Source: Algoriphagus ornithinivorans (GTDB lineage Bacteria; Bacteroidota; Bacteroidia; Cytophagales; Cyclobacteriaceae). From it: a DNA stretch of 64,000 bases. Both the position numbers and the translations under genes were made by a program. Positions 1 to 8,545 of this stretch are shown in pieces (the first letter of the stretch is position 1; the number at the start of each line of letters is the position of its first letter). The notes under the pieces were generated by a model that saw only the letters and a list, made by a program, of their open reading frames with translations, was not told the DNA's origin and did not search any database. The stretch is taken from contig NZ_FOVW01000006.1 of NCBI RefSeq assembly GCF_900115305.1, positions 1-64,000 on the forward strand. Reading direction: 5' to 3'.

Positions 1-84
1 TCTGGCTCATATATGCCCGATGGAATTTATAAATGAATGTTGAACCAAACGGTCAACGTTATTTAGGGATATACACCTTAATTA

Positions 85-221
85 TTTCAGCTTTCATACT
101 TCAGCTTTCACACTTTATACTTCAGCTTTCTGACTTTAGCTTTCTAACTTTCCAATTCAGCATTCAGACTTTCTACTTCAGACTTTCTTTTCAGCTTTCA
201 TACTTCAGCATTCAGACTTCT
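85..221. repeat. Degenerate pyrimidine-rich tandem repeat
   Basis: About 137 bases made of imperfect copies of a 10-14 base unit close to ACTTCAGCTTTCA, with variants such as ACTTTCAGC, TTCAGCATTCAG and GACTTTAGCTTTC. It directly follows the 3' end of the minus-strand haem protein gene. It is open in one plus-strand frame only because it is low-complexity. There is no fixed period or spacer, so it is not a CRISPR array. The function is unknown. The first 84 bases of the window hold nothing I can name. Confidence 0.75.
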
Positions 222-225
222 AGCC

Positions 226-3200
226 TTACTCTTCTTCCCTATTCAAAGTACTCAAGAAACTCACCAAATCCCTGATTTCTCTCTTGCTGAGAAGTTCTCC
301 TTGATTTGGCATACTTGATGGTGCTAATTTTTTGCTTTGAATCTCTGCTTCCGAATAAGTTTTTTCAGGGTTGGATCCAACTTTAATAGTAACTCCAGCT
401 TGACTTTCTCCCAAGTAAGTACCAGTTATGCTTTCCCCATTTTTTAATTCCAATGTTACAAAACCAAAACCAGGAGCTATTCTTTTACTAGGCTCTACTA
501 GCGCAATCAATAATTCCTCTCGACTTAATTTATTGGCCACTCCATTTAATTTAGGACCAGCGTTTCCTCCCATGTCATCATAGGCATGGCAACGGATACA
601 TTGCGCAGTCTGGTTTTGAAAGAAAATTGATCTCCCCGCTCGTACATTTCCTTCTGCCAATGCTCCAGCATAGAGTTTCCATGACTCTCCTCCGGCCTTT
701 TGCTCCAGCATTTTGGTAAACTGAGATTTCAATTCATTGGATGATGTAGCATCGATAGCTTCTTCTAATTCAATCCAAGTGCTACTTGGTAAATCACCTT
801 TAGAGAAGGAAGCCAAAATGGAATTCCATTCCTTAAACGAAGCGCTGTTTTCCATGCTTCCTAGAGTTAATAAAGCTCTTTGCTTTTCCGGACTTGTTCT
901 TTTCTCAATAATATCCATCAAGAGGCTAACCTTTTGATCAGCTGGAATTGCCGTTTGGGAAAGTAATCCTAAGCCTGCAACTCTTACCCCTTGATTACTA
1001 TCTTTCATGGCCAAAGTAATAGCCTGAGCTAACTCAGTGGCCTTCATTCTTTCTAAGGCTGTGAGTGTTTCTATTTTCACTGATTCAGAAGGGTCAGTTT
1101 TTAATTTGGCTAAGAGGGCTTCTGATGCCTCTTGAATTTCTAACTTACCAATGGCTTTGGCAGCTTCCTTCCTAACTTCCGTCTGAGAACTTGATAAGCC
1201 AGCGATCAATACAGCCTTACTTTTTTCTCGGAATAAAGAACCTTCTCTTTTAACCTCTCCACGAAATCTTCCATCTACTCTATCCACAAGAGATGGTTTA
1301 ACCCAAGTTCCAACTGCAGCTATAGCTTCCAATTTGAGTGGTTCTGGGACATTGCTCTTGGAAACATAGGCCAGTACATGATTTAATTGTTCTTCTCCGC
1401 CAATTCGCTGATTTGCACTGATGATTCTTCTGACCAAAGGCTCGTTTGTAAATGGAGTTTGATTCAAAAGTGCTGCTAAAGCTGGCATAGCTTCAGTTAC
1501 TGAAAAATCATCATGAATCGCCCTCGCAGCTTCTGTTACGATTAACTCCTCCGAGTCCTGTAGGAAATTAGCCAAACCGGGGCTTTCCAATCTTCTTAAA
1601 GCCAAAACAGCTCCCATTCTAACAGCTGCCGAGGGATGATTGGATAAGGCAGTGATTTTAACTTCCTCACCTATTCTGGCTAAAGCTAAACTTGCAGCAT
1701 GTCTGAGGTAGGCATCTTCATCATTATTTTGTTCCAAAAGTTGAATTAATGGTTCAGTAGCATTTTTTTCGGCGGCTCTTCCCAATGCCTCTGCCGCAAA
1801 AAACTGAGCTCTTGCATTGGAATCCTTTAAGTTGGCAATTAATTCCTTGCTTGCTTTTTTATAGCGAATATCTCCCAACCATTTAGCTGCCTGGGCTTTG
1901 ATTTCAGGATCATTGTCTTTTAAATATGGAACAATCGCATCGGCATAATCCATGGATTGCATTCTAGCTAATTGACTCAAGCCTACTATCGCATGAATTC
2001 TGGCATATTGGTTTGATTGATCTTTCAAAACCGTCTCAAAAACTTTTGCACCCTTCTCTCCTCTTTTGGCCAATTCGAACTGAGACTTCCTTCGAACTCT
2101 CATATCTTGGTGATACAGCCTTGTTTGTAATTCAGATTCTTTTAATTTCTTGAAATCGGCCTTAAGCTCCTTTTCAGTATCTTTTTGTAGCTCCCAGTTT
2201 ATAGCCTCTTCATCTTCCAATTTCCAAATTCGTCCATAGTTTTTGGTGCCCCATCCATCAACCCAATCAGCAAAATACAATGATCCTTCTGGACCAAAAT
2301 CCATCCCTGTAGGTAAAACCCCGGACAATATTCTTTCCGTTGACTTCAGTTCAAAACTCGCTCCCTTAGGTTCCAAAGTGAACGCATGAATACCTGAGTT
2401 GGCAGCATTTCCTACGAATTCAACTACAAAGAAATGATCCTTCCATCTGGGACCTAAACCAGATCCTGGATTGAAAACCATACCTGTTGGCCCGGATACA
2501 TAATTGGCAATGGGTGGAGTAATAAAGGCCGCCTGAGATTCCCAACGAGGAACAAAATAGCGCTCATCCATCCACACCTTATAAGCGTTGTTATCGGGAT
2601 CACGATATTTTCCGAATTGCCAGTTGATTCTCCAGCCAGTATCGGAGCCGTTAGTCAGGTAGACCAATCTTTCTTTTTCTCCAGGATGATCTCCATCATT
2701 GTCAACGGAAATCAAATTATTATGCGCATCGAAAACAAACTCATGGGTATTTCTGACACCCATGGCAAAAATTTCAAAATCAGAGCCATCTGGATTAGCC
2801 CTAGCTATCACTCCTCTATTTGGATATTTCCATTCCTGGCCATCTGGTCCTTTTCCATTAAAACCAATATCTCCGATTCCCCAGTAAACACGGCCATCAG
2901 GACCCATTTCCAATCCTGACATCCCATGAGCTCCAAATCCAATATGAATCCCATAGCCATGTGAAATGGAGGTTTTATCGTCCATGATACCATCTCCATT
3001 TTTATCAACCAATCTCCACATGTCAGGCCCCACACCGACATAGAGCGCATCTTCGCCCATCATCACAGCTCCGGCTACATCAGTCACCTCATCGTTGAAA
3101 TCCTCTAAGATCAATTGTGAAAAATCTGCAAGCCCATCTCCATCAGTATCTTTTAATTTATAGATATGCTCCTTTTCCACAGTCATGTCTCTCCAATCAT

Positions 3201-3645
3201 GGGAACCGTCGCCATTTAAATCTTCTAGCCAAGTGTTGAACTCGCTTCTTTCAGGGGATAATTCGGCTCTTAGAAATGCTCTTTTGTCTTCAATATTCTG
3301 CAAGGCAATAGATCTGATTTCCCAATCCTGATGACCTCTAATATCAAATTCAGAATTTTTCTGTCGATTTGTTCTGGAATAAAATAATTCCCCCTGATCA
3401 TTGATATGAATTGAAATTGGGTCATATACCAAAGAATCAACTCCCCAAATAGAGAGCTTGAGACCCTCTTTAAGAACTGGGTTGATTTGAGCTCTTGCCG
3501 CTTCAGCTTGGGGACTGAGTTGCTCCAGGGTAAAAGTTTTAATCCTTAAATCAACCGGCTCTTCTTTTTTACAGGAGGATAAGGTGACAGCTCCAATTAG
3601 AAGCAAAGCTGCCAAATTGGAATATAGGTTTTGGGTTTGATGCAT
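226..3645 (-). CDS. PVC-type haem-binding lipoprotein with beta-propeller and HEAT repeats
   Basis: A large secreted or outer-membrane-tethered protein. The start at 3645 gives a lipoprotein signal ending in TLSSCKK; an upstream in-frame start at 3684 would add 13 residues before it and is less likely. Order seen: signal, a calcium-loop-like stretch (DLNGDGSHD, DTDGDGLAD), a six-bladed-propeller region like membrane-bound sugar dehydrogenases, a long run of HEAT-type helical repeats, then a C-terminal cytochrome c domain with CIRCH (about residues 1016-1020) and a possible distal Met in SSMPNQG. The family is usually annotated as PVC-type CxxCH proteins. Inference: a periplasmic dehydrogenase passing electrons to its own haem. 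The substrate is unknown. It stands alone, after the tRNA genes. Confidence 0.85.
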   Translation of the reverse strand: MHQTQNLYSNLAALLLIGAVTLSSCKKEEPVDLRIKTFTLEQLSPQAEAARAQINPVLKEGLKLSIWGVDSLVYDPISIHINDQGELFYSRTNRQKNSEFDIRGHQDWEIRSIALQNIEDKRAFLRAELSPERSEFNTWLEDLNGDGSHDWRDMTVEKEHIYKLKDTDGDGLADFSQLILEDFNDEVTDVAGAVMMGEDALYVGVGPDMWRLVDKNGDGIMDDKTSISHGYGIHIGFGAHGMSGLEMGPDGRVYWGIGDIGFNGKGPDGQEWKYPNRGVIARANPDGSDFEIFAMGVRNTHEFVFDAHNNLISVDNDGDHPGEKERLVYLTNGSDTGWRINWQFGKYRDPDNNAYKVWMDERYFVPRWESQAAFITPPIANYVSGPTGMVFNPGSGLGPRWKDHFFVVEFVGNAANSGIHAFTLEPKGASFELKSTERILSGVLPTGMDFGPEGSLYFADWVDGWGTKNYGRIWKLEDEEAINWELQKDTEKELKADFKKLKESELQTRLYHQDMRVRRKSQFELAKRGEKGAKVFETVLKDQSNQYARIHAIVGLSQLARMQSMDYADAIVPYLKDNDPEIKAQAAKWLGDIRYKKASKELIANLKDSNARAQFFAAEALGRAAEKNATEPLIQLLEQNNDEDAYLRHAASLALARIGEEVKITALSNHPSAAVRMGAVLALRRLESPGLANFLQDSEELIVTEAARAIHDDFSVTEAMPALAALLNQTPFTNEPLVRRIISANQRIGGEEQLNHVLAYVSKSNVPEPLKLEAIAAVGTWVKPSLVDRVDGRFRGEVKREGSLFREKSKAVLIAGLSSSQTEVRKEAAKAIGKLEIQEASEALLAKLKTDPSESVKIETLTALERMKATELAQAITLAMKDSNQGVRVAGLGLLSQTAIPADQKVSLLMDIIEKRTSPEKQRALLTLGSMENSASFKEWNSILASFSKGDLPSSTWIELEEAIDATSSNELKSQFTKMLEQKAGGESWKLYAGALAEGNVRAGRSIFFQNQTAQCIRCHAYDDMGGNAGPKLNGVANKLSREELLIALVEPSKRIAPGFGFVTLELKNGESITGTYLGESQAGVTIKVGSNPEKTYSEAEIQSKKLAPSSMPNQGELLSKREIRDLVSFLSTLNREEE

Positions 3646-3730
3646 ATTGACAAATAATAGGTTTGACAAATGCAAAATAATCAAAATGATTAAGGGAGTA
3701 TTTTCCGTTGATCAAAAATGCTGTAAAACA

Positions 3731-3757
3731 AAAATCCCGACCAGAAGTCGGGATTTT
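3731..3757 (-). terminator. Rho-independent terminator after the tRNA-Glu genes
   Basis: An 11-bp stem (AAAATCCCGAC / GTCGGGATTTT) with a 5-base loop, followed on the minus strand by a T run. It lies between the two tRNA-Glu genes and the next minus-strand gene, so it should end the tRNA transcript. Confidence 0.8.
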
Positions 3758-3821
3758 GTTCACTTTAACCACTAACAACCATAAAACAAAAATGCTTTTA
3801 AACTCAGTAAACGAGTTATTT

Positions 3822-3896
3822 TGGTAGTCCGTACGGGAATCGAACCCGTGTTTCATCCGTGAAAGGGATGCGTCCTAACCCCTAGACGAACGGACC
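3822..3896 (-). tRNA. tRNA-Glu (anticodon TTC), CCA encoded
   Basis: Read on the minus strand it folds as a standard cloverleaf: acceptor GGTCCGT/ACGGACT, D stem GTCT/GGAC, anticodon stem CATCC/GGATG with loop CTTTCAC (anticodon TTC), T arm ACGGG-TTCGATT-CCCGT and discriminator A. The 3' CCA is encoded at 3822-3824. The mature part is identical to the copy at 3993-4064, 96 bases away, and the two are probably cotranscribed. Confidence 0.97.
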
Positions 3897-3992
3897 ATTT
3901 GGGGTTGAAAAATTATCAAGAAGTTTTACTGATTTTTATTGAAAATATTAAATTCTCAAATCAAGCTAGTCGCTTGATAATCAGTAATATAG

Positions 3993-4064
3993 TAGTCCGT
4001 ACGGGAATCGAACCCGTGTTTCATCCGTGAAAGGGATGCGTCCTAACCCCTAGACGAACGGACC
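3993..4064 (-). tRNA. tRNA-Glu (anticodon TTC), CCA not encoded
   Basis: The 72-base body is identical to the gene at 3822-3896, with the same TTC anticodon loop. The bases after the discriminator do not read CCA, so the tail must be added by tRNA nucleotidyltransferase. It is the promoter-proximal copy of the pair. Confidence 0.97.
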
Positions 4065-4223
4065 ATTAAAAGATTCAGAAAACGTCCTTTCCTGAAATGT
4101 TGTGCAAATATAGAGGCTTGCTTTTAGAATAGCAAAGTGCCCACAAAAATTTCTTCTGTATTTCACCTAAAAACCTGAACCAAAGCAATTAAAATTTCAT
4201 TTCAATCCCTGTAATCCTTTTTC

Positions 4224-4231
4224 TAATTTTA
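4224..4231 (+). promoter_or_regulatory. Promoter -7 box upstream of gapA
   Basis: TAATTTTA, 20 bases before the gapA start, resembles the Bacteroidota primary-sigma -7 element (TAnnTTTG). The same box stands before serA (21640) and, as TAATTTTG, before the gene at 19250. No clear TTG -33 element is visible, so this is a pattern-based call. Confidence 0.45.
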
Positions 4232-4250
4232 CGATTCAATAAATAGACTC

Positions 4251-5267
4251 ATGTCATATAAACCCAAGACGAGAATTGCCATCAATGGCTTTGGAAGAAT
4301 AGGAAGGTATACTGCAAAACTTTTAATAGAAAATCCCGACTTTGAATTAATAGCGATCAATGACTTGGCAGATGATAAAGCCATCGCTCATTTGCTGAAA
4401 TATGACTCCATACATGGAAAGTTGGATCGGGAGATATCGGTCAATCAATCCATCCTGAATGTTGGTGATCAAAAAATCAAATTACTCAGCCAATCATCTC
4501 CTGACAAACTTCCTTGGAAGGAATTGGATATTGATGTGGTTATAGAAAGCACAGGTAGATTTACCGACAGAGAAAATGCTGAAAAGCATCTTCATGCAGG
4601 TGCTAAGAAAGTCATTATTTCGGCACCTTCTCAGGATCCAAGTATTAAAATGGTGGTACTGGGTGTGAATGATACTATTCTGACTGGAGATGAAAAAATC
4701 ATTTCCAATGCATCTTGTACCACAAATTGCCTTGCTCCTATGGTCCAAGTCTTGGAAGAGAACTTTGGAATAGTAAAAGGCTATGCATCCACTGTTCACT
4801 CCTATACCAATGATCAAAACCTCCATGATGCTCCTCATAGAGACCTCAGGAGAGCCCGTGCTGCTGCATATAGCATCATTCCTACCACTACCAATGCTGG
4901 AAAGGCATTGGATCGCGTCATGCCTGCTTTGGATGGAAAAATCGAAGCATCTGCCATGAGAGTTCCAGTTCCTGACGGTTCTCTGACGGATTTGATAATC
5001 ACTTTGGAAAAAGAGGCATCCGTTGAAGAGATAAATACTGCATTTGAAAAAGCAGCCCAGGGTAAATTAAAAGGAATTATTCAGGTGGAGAAAGACCCCA
5101 TCGTCTCCATGGATATTATTGGCAATCCATACTCCTGCATTTTGGATGCGGCGCTTACTTCTTCCAAAGGTAACTTGGTGAAGATAGTAGGCTGGTATGA
5201 CAACGAAGCTGGTTATGCCAACAGGCTAGTTGAACTCGCCAAAAGAATTTCAGTGAATATTCACTAA
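4251..5267 (+). CDS. gapA: Glyceraldehyde-3-phosphate dehydrogenase
   Basis: NAD-dependent phosphorylating GAPDH of glycolysis and gluconeogenesis, 338 residues, the usual length. Visible: N-terminal Rossmann motif GFGRIG (13-18), Asp38 in NDL that favours NAD over NADP, catalytic Cys156 in NASCTTNCLAP, catalytic His183 in TVHSYT, and the conserved RRARAAA and DNEAGY regions. ATG start with a promoter-like box 20 bases upstream. It is monocistronic and convergent with the VOC gene; the two stop codons overlap in CTAA (5264-5267). Its probable terminator lies inside the neighbour's coding end. Confidence 0.97.
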   Translation: MSYKPKTRIAINGFGRIGRYTAKLLIENPDFELIAINDLADDKAIAHLLKYDSIHGKLDREISVNQSILNVGDQKIKLLSQSSPDKLPWKELDIDVVIESTGRFTDRENAEKHLHAGAKKVIISAPSQDPSIKMVVLGVNDTILTGDEKIISNASCTTNCLAPMVQVLEENFGIVKGYASTVHSYTNDQNLHDAPHRDLRRARAAAYSIIPTTTNAGKALDRVMPALDGKIEASAMRVPVPDGSLTDLIITLEKEASVEEINTAFEKAAQGKLKGIIQVEKDPIVSMDIIGNPYSCILDAALTSSKGNLVKIVGWYDNEAGYANRLVELAKRISVNIH

Positions 5268-6319
5268 TCTTTTACCCTATTCAATCCTAAGGCCTTTACC
5301 ATAATATTTGGTAAAGGCTTTTGATTTTCCTTGAGTTTGAAATAAAGTCCCAGTTTTTTAAAAATAGGTACACGGTAAGTTTCCACAAATTCAATCAAAG
5401 TACCGTCCGGGTCTTCCAAATACGAAAACCTTCCAGCTGCCTCTCCCATGTCAAAATTATTCTGGCTATCCACAGTAAAGGCCATATTCATATTCTGACT
5501 TTTGGATTTGAGTTCATCCATTTGGTTCACATCAAAGCAAACATGGATAAAGCCCAGGTCTCCCCAATCTCGATTTTCAAATACTGGAACTCCTTTATCT
5601 CCTTGATATTCTAGCAATTCAATCTGATTTTGACAGAGAAGTTTTCCAAATGCTCCAGTAGGACTTTGATTATTCTGAAGAAAAACCCGTCTGAATGAAG
5701 CGGAATCTAATTTTTGGGTTGGTAAATCTTCCCAAGAACCAGTTTGATCCAAGAGTTGATGAGGATGCTGTAAAAGGTTTTGGTACAAGGAAAGCGACTG
5801 ATCAATAGAACTGGTGCCAATAGTTACGCCACAAACACCTCCAGTTAAGGCTTCTGACTGACTAAACCAGGATGAATTTTCTCTAAGCTCGAATGTGTTT
5901 CCGAAAGGATCTTTGATAAAAAAGTGTGATACCCCTAGCGGATCTTTACAAGGCTCAGTCAATATTTCAGATCCTATTTTCTTCAGATGATTAAAGCAGT
6001 CTTCAATTTGTCTACATCGAATTTTAACAGCCAATATTCCAAGATTTCGAAAATCAAGTTCAAAGTCTGCTTTTTGAGGTTTTTTGGATTCGTATTGCCA
6101 AATTTCGAATCCGCCTCCTCCCTGCATATTCATGGCTAAAATGGCATGTCTACTATGCACCTTCCCACTGGTATAGCGAGTCATCAGCTTAGCTTCTGCC
6201 CTATCCTCAAAGATAGGTACGTTCATGCCAAAAGCTTTTCTGTACCATTTCCAGGCCTCGGTTGCATTTTCTACGCCTATACCTACCTGCTGAATGCCAT
6301 TGATTGAATAACCTGTCAT
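5264..6319 (-). CDS. VOC (glyoxalase/HPPD-like) family protein
   Basis: A 351-residue protein with two vicinal-oxygen-chelate modules, about residues 7-125 and 135-315. Each ends in a family-type strand: DPFGNTFELRE and DPDGTLIEFVE, whose Glu is the usual metal ligand. FIHVCFD in module 2 supplies a His. The layout resembles 4-hydroxyphenylpyruvate dioxygenase, but GIQQVGIGV at the start of module 1 has no His in the expected ligand place, so I do not call it HPPD. It is the last gene of a minus-strand run beginning at 8288, 8 bases after the GT2 gene. The substrate is unknown. Confidence 0.75.
   Translation of the reverse strand: MTGYSINGIQQVGIGVENATEAWKWYRKAFGMNVPIFEDRAEAKLMTRYTSGKVHSRHAILAMNMQGGGGFEIWQYESKKPQKADFELDFRNLGILAVKIRCRQIEDCFNHLKKIGSEILTEPCKDPLGVSHFFIKDPFGNTFELRENSSWFSQSEALTGGVCGVTIGTSSIDQSLSLYQNLLQHPHQLLDQTGSWEDLPTQKLDSASFRRVFLQNNQSPTGAFGKLLCQNQIELLEYQGDKGVPVFENRDWGDLGFIHVCFDVNQMDELKSKSQNMNMAFTVDSQNNFDMGEAAGRFSYLEDPDGTLIEFVETYRVPIFKKLGLYFKLKENQKPLPNIMVKALGLNRVKD
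5289..5321 (+). terminator. Probable gapA terminator inside the VOC gene's 3' end
   Basis: A stem of at least 10 bp (GCCTTTACCA / TGGTAAAGGC) with a 7-base loop and a TTTT tract on the plus strand, 22 bases past the gapA stop. It lies entirely within the last codons of the convergent VOC gene, so one sequence would serve as coding DNA on one strand and terminator on the other. Confidence 0.65.
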
Positions 6320-6327
6320 AAGAGCTC

Positions 6328-7020
6328 CTATCGATGTTTTAATAATTGGAAATAAGCAGATTTAATTTTAGCCGGTGGATAATTCATCAGGAAGTATGCA
6401 AATGCAACCAAATTGGCTATTTGAACCCTTAGCCAGCTGTTTTCGTCGTATTTCCTAGCTGAAACCATTATTGATTTAGGAATGATATGAAAATCTGAAA
6501 CTGCCTTGATTCTTTTGACTAAATCAAAATCCTCCATGATACAGTATTCTTCATCGAATCCTTCCAATTCTTCAAAAAAGCTTTTTTGGATGAATAAGGT
6601 CTGATCTCCACCACCAGCAAATAAACCATTGAATCGGGTAAACCAGCCATTGATTTTCAGCATCCAACTATCTGAATCAAACTTATAGCGATAACAACCC
6701 GCTTTTTTACCATTGGAAATGGCTAGAGAAATATCTTCAAAAAAGCTGTCTTTTGGTCTAGAATCCGCATGTACAAAATACAATACAGAACCCTTAGCTT
6801 CGGCAGCCCCTTTATTCATTTGAGTTGCTCTAGAGGCTTCTGAAGCCAGAATATAATTTACTCCCATTTGATGACATACCTCTTTACTTTGATCGGTACT
6901 TGCTGCATCTACTACCAGAATTTCTCTATCCGATTTGGGAGAATTTTGAATCAACAAAGGAAGCAGTTCCTTTAGGTTTTCTTCTTCGTTGTAAATTGGG
7001 ATGATGATGGATAAAAACAT
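6328..7020 (-). CDS. GT2 glycosyltransferase, TIGR04283-like
   Basis: A small soluble family 2 glycosyltransferase. From the ATG at 7020 it begins MFLSIIIPIYNEEENL, a classic GT-A start; a TTG at 7041 would add seven residues. Nucleotide-binding VVDAASTDQS, YFVHADSRP (the DxD-like metal site) and EDFDLVKRI are all in place. It matches the family named TIGR04283, which often pairs with DUF2064/TIGR04282 proteins as in this run. That family was named for arsenosugar synthesis, but no ArsM- or ArsS-like gene is present here, so the acceptor and product are open. Confidence 0.82.
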   Translation of the reverse strand: MFLSIIIPIYNEEENLKELLPLLIQNSPKSDREILVVDAASTDQSKEVCHQMGVNYILASEASRATQMNKGAAEAKGSVLYFVHADSRPKDSFFEDISLAISNGKKAGCYRYKFDSDSWMLKINGWFTRFNGLFAGGGDQTLFIQKSFFEELEGFDEEYCIMEDFDLVKRIKAVSDFHIIPKSIMVSARKYDENSWLRVQIANLVAFAYFLMNYPPAKIKSAYFQLLKHR

Positions 7021-7037
7021 ACAAGAATTCTCTTCGC

Positions 7038-7640
7038 TCAATACACTCTCTGGATTACATAGTTTTTAATTGGGTTTTGGATAATTACTTTATCCAATTC
7101 ATCACCCTTGTAATGAAATTGATTTCTGTTGCCATCAATTTCTATTTCGAACACATTAGGTTCAACTTCCTTTACCAAACTTACCAATCCATAAGTTTCA
7201 GATATCAATAATTGATTGTGCTTGGGTTTTTTGAAATAGAGTTTGCTGACAGAAAGGTCAATTGATTGCTTAACAGGATCTGTGTTTTCGAATTTATAAG
7301 TATTTGCATCTACTTCATAGAAATTCTTTTTCCAGATAATAGTAGATAAAAACTCACCCCTATTAGATTTAAGGTCTGCAATTGAATTCAACAATCTGTC
7401 TTCTCCATATTTTGCATTGATTAAAAAGTCCACGAATAACTTCCCGAAAAACCAAAAGCTCACATTACTCTTAAGGCTATAATTTGTGTTTAAATTTTCT
7501 TTGACTTGTTGAGCCTCCAAATCACCGATTTTGATTCCTGCCACTTTGATTTCAAACTGACGCTTTTCCTGGACAGTTTGACTGTAGGAATTGGTAATAA
7601 GAAATATTTGCAAGAATAAAAGGAAGAAAATAGACCTCAT
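7038..7640 (-). CDS. DUF6134-family exported protein
   Basis: A 200-residue protein with a clear N-terminal signal (MRSIFFLLFLQIFLI to NSYSQ) from the ATG at 7640; the longer frame opens with a TTG. The body is beta-rich (FEIKVAGIKIGDLEA, YSLKSNVSFWFFGKLFVDF) and ends VIQRVY. It resembles DUF6134 proteins, thought to be periplasmic or outer-membrane proteins of unknown role. It sits between the DUF2064 and GT2 genes, 17 bases before the latter's ATG, suggesting that the run makes or exports a modified glycan or lipid. Confidence 0.7.
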   Translation of the reverse strand: MRSIFFLLFLQIFLITNSYSQTVQEKRQFEIKVAGIKIGDLEAQQVKENLNTNYSLKSNVSFWFFGKLFVDFLINAKYGEDRLLNSIADLKSNRGEFLSTIIWKKNFYEVDANTYKFENTDPVKQSIDLSVSKLYFKKPKHNQLLISETYGLVSLVKEVEPNVFEIEIDGNRNQFHYKGDELDKVIIQNPIKNYVIQRVY

Positions 7641-7679
7641 TATTAAATCTAGACGCTTGGTACACATGTTCCCGATCAA

Positions 7680-8288
7680 TTACCCCTGAAAAACAAACTT
7701 CCCCTTGACACGATCCCAATCAGCTTCATTGTCCACATCAGATAGTGTAGGTAGCGTTGTAAAAGGGATAGAAAGTTCATTCAACCTTTTCATAGTTTCT
7801 GGAGCCACATCTTTGGTACTCCAAGGCATATCTTCAAAAAGTTCAGGAACAAATTTTGACATGCCTAATAAATAGTACCCACCATCTCTAGCTGGTCCAA
7901 TTACGACCTCTTCATTTTTGAGATCTTTGAATGCTTTTTTCAAAATCGTAGCATCCAATTCGGCACAATCAGTACCTAAGATTAATATTTTTTCGTATCC
8001 AGCTTCAAATAACGCTTCAAAAGCATTTTTCATTCTTTCTCCGAGATCTTTTCCTTCTTGAACTCTCAGTTCGTAATGATCTCTGCTCTCTGAATCTGTT
8101 ATAAAATCTGAAAAATATAGAAACTTTGGACAATCTAATTCAAGGCATACCTGATGGGTATATTCTGTAAGAAGACGGTATACTTTTAAAGCTTCTTCAT
8201 CTCCAATGGTTGCTGCAAGTCGGGTTTTTACTCTTCCTTTTTGCGCATTTTTTTGAAATATGATAATTGCTGAATTGTAAAGACTCAT
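7680..8288 (-). CDS. DUF2064 / TIGR04282 nucleotidyltransferase-like transferase
   Basis: A 202-residue GT-A/nucleotidyltransferase-fold protein. Signature features: IIFQKNAQKGRVKTRLA near the N terminus (the KxRLA sugar-nucleotide loop), ILGTDCAELD (acidic site) and IGPARDGGYYLLG. It is the first gene of the minus-strand run DUF2064, DUF6134, GT2, VOC. Members are annotated as glycosyltransferases or guanylyltransferase-like enzymes, and the exact reaction is unsettled. The ATG at 8288 is preceded by a 257-base spacer with a strong inverted repeat. Confidence 0.82.
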   Translation of the reverse strand: MSLYNSAIIIFQKNAQKGRVKTRLAATIGDEEALKVYRLLTEYTHQVCLELDCPKFLYFSDFITDSESRDHYELRVQEGKDLGERMKNAFEALFEAGYEKILILGTDCAELDATILKKAFKDLKNEEVVIGPARDGGYYLLGMSKFVPELFEDMPWSTKDVAPETMKRLNELSIPFTTLPTLSDVDNEADWDRVKGKFVFQG

Positions 8289-8320
8289 TTCAATTTACTC
8301 GTTAGGGATAAAACACATTA

Positions 8321-8359
8321 CCTTAAGTTTAGAAACCTTAAAAAGTTTTAAACTTAAGG
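8321..8359. repeat. 11-bp perfect inverted repeat between operons
   Basis: CCTTAAGTTTA (8321-8331) and TAAACTTAAGG (8349-8359) are perfect inverted copies with 17 bases between. It stands 33 bases upstream of the DUF2064 start and well downstream of kdgA. It could be an operator for the DUF2064 run or a weak kdgA terminator; there is no T tract, which favours a protein-binding site. The rest of the 8289-8545 spacer shows nothing recognisable. Confidence 0.5.
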
Positions 8360-8545
8360 GAGATTAAGGCTAAATAAAATTTTCTGAAGGTGATAAAGCC
8401 TAAGAAAATCCAAATTAGGAAATAAAATACGAAGTAATCCTAAGGGAAGGATTAATCTTCATTTCTGACCAGAGAATTGATGATTTGCAAGTCAAAGCTT
8501 AGAGACCTCTTACTCAAAAAAAATAAGATTAAAACCCTTGTCAAT

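Noticed and set aside
33..275. An 80-codon plus-strand open frame over the first repeat
   Set aside because: It is made of low-complexity Phe/Ser/Leu repeats from the ACTTCAGCTTTC tract and overlaps the haem-protein gene; not a gene.
5264..6319. 4-hydroxyphenylpyruvate dioxygenase
   Set aside because: The two-module VOC layout fits, but the first-module ligand His is missing and no tyrosine-degradation genes are nearby.
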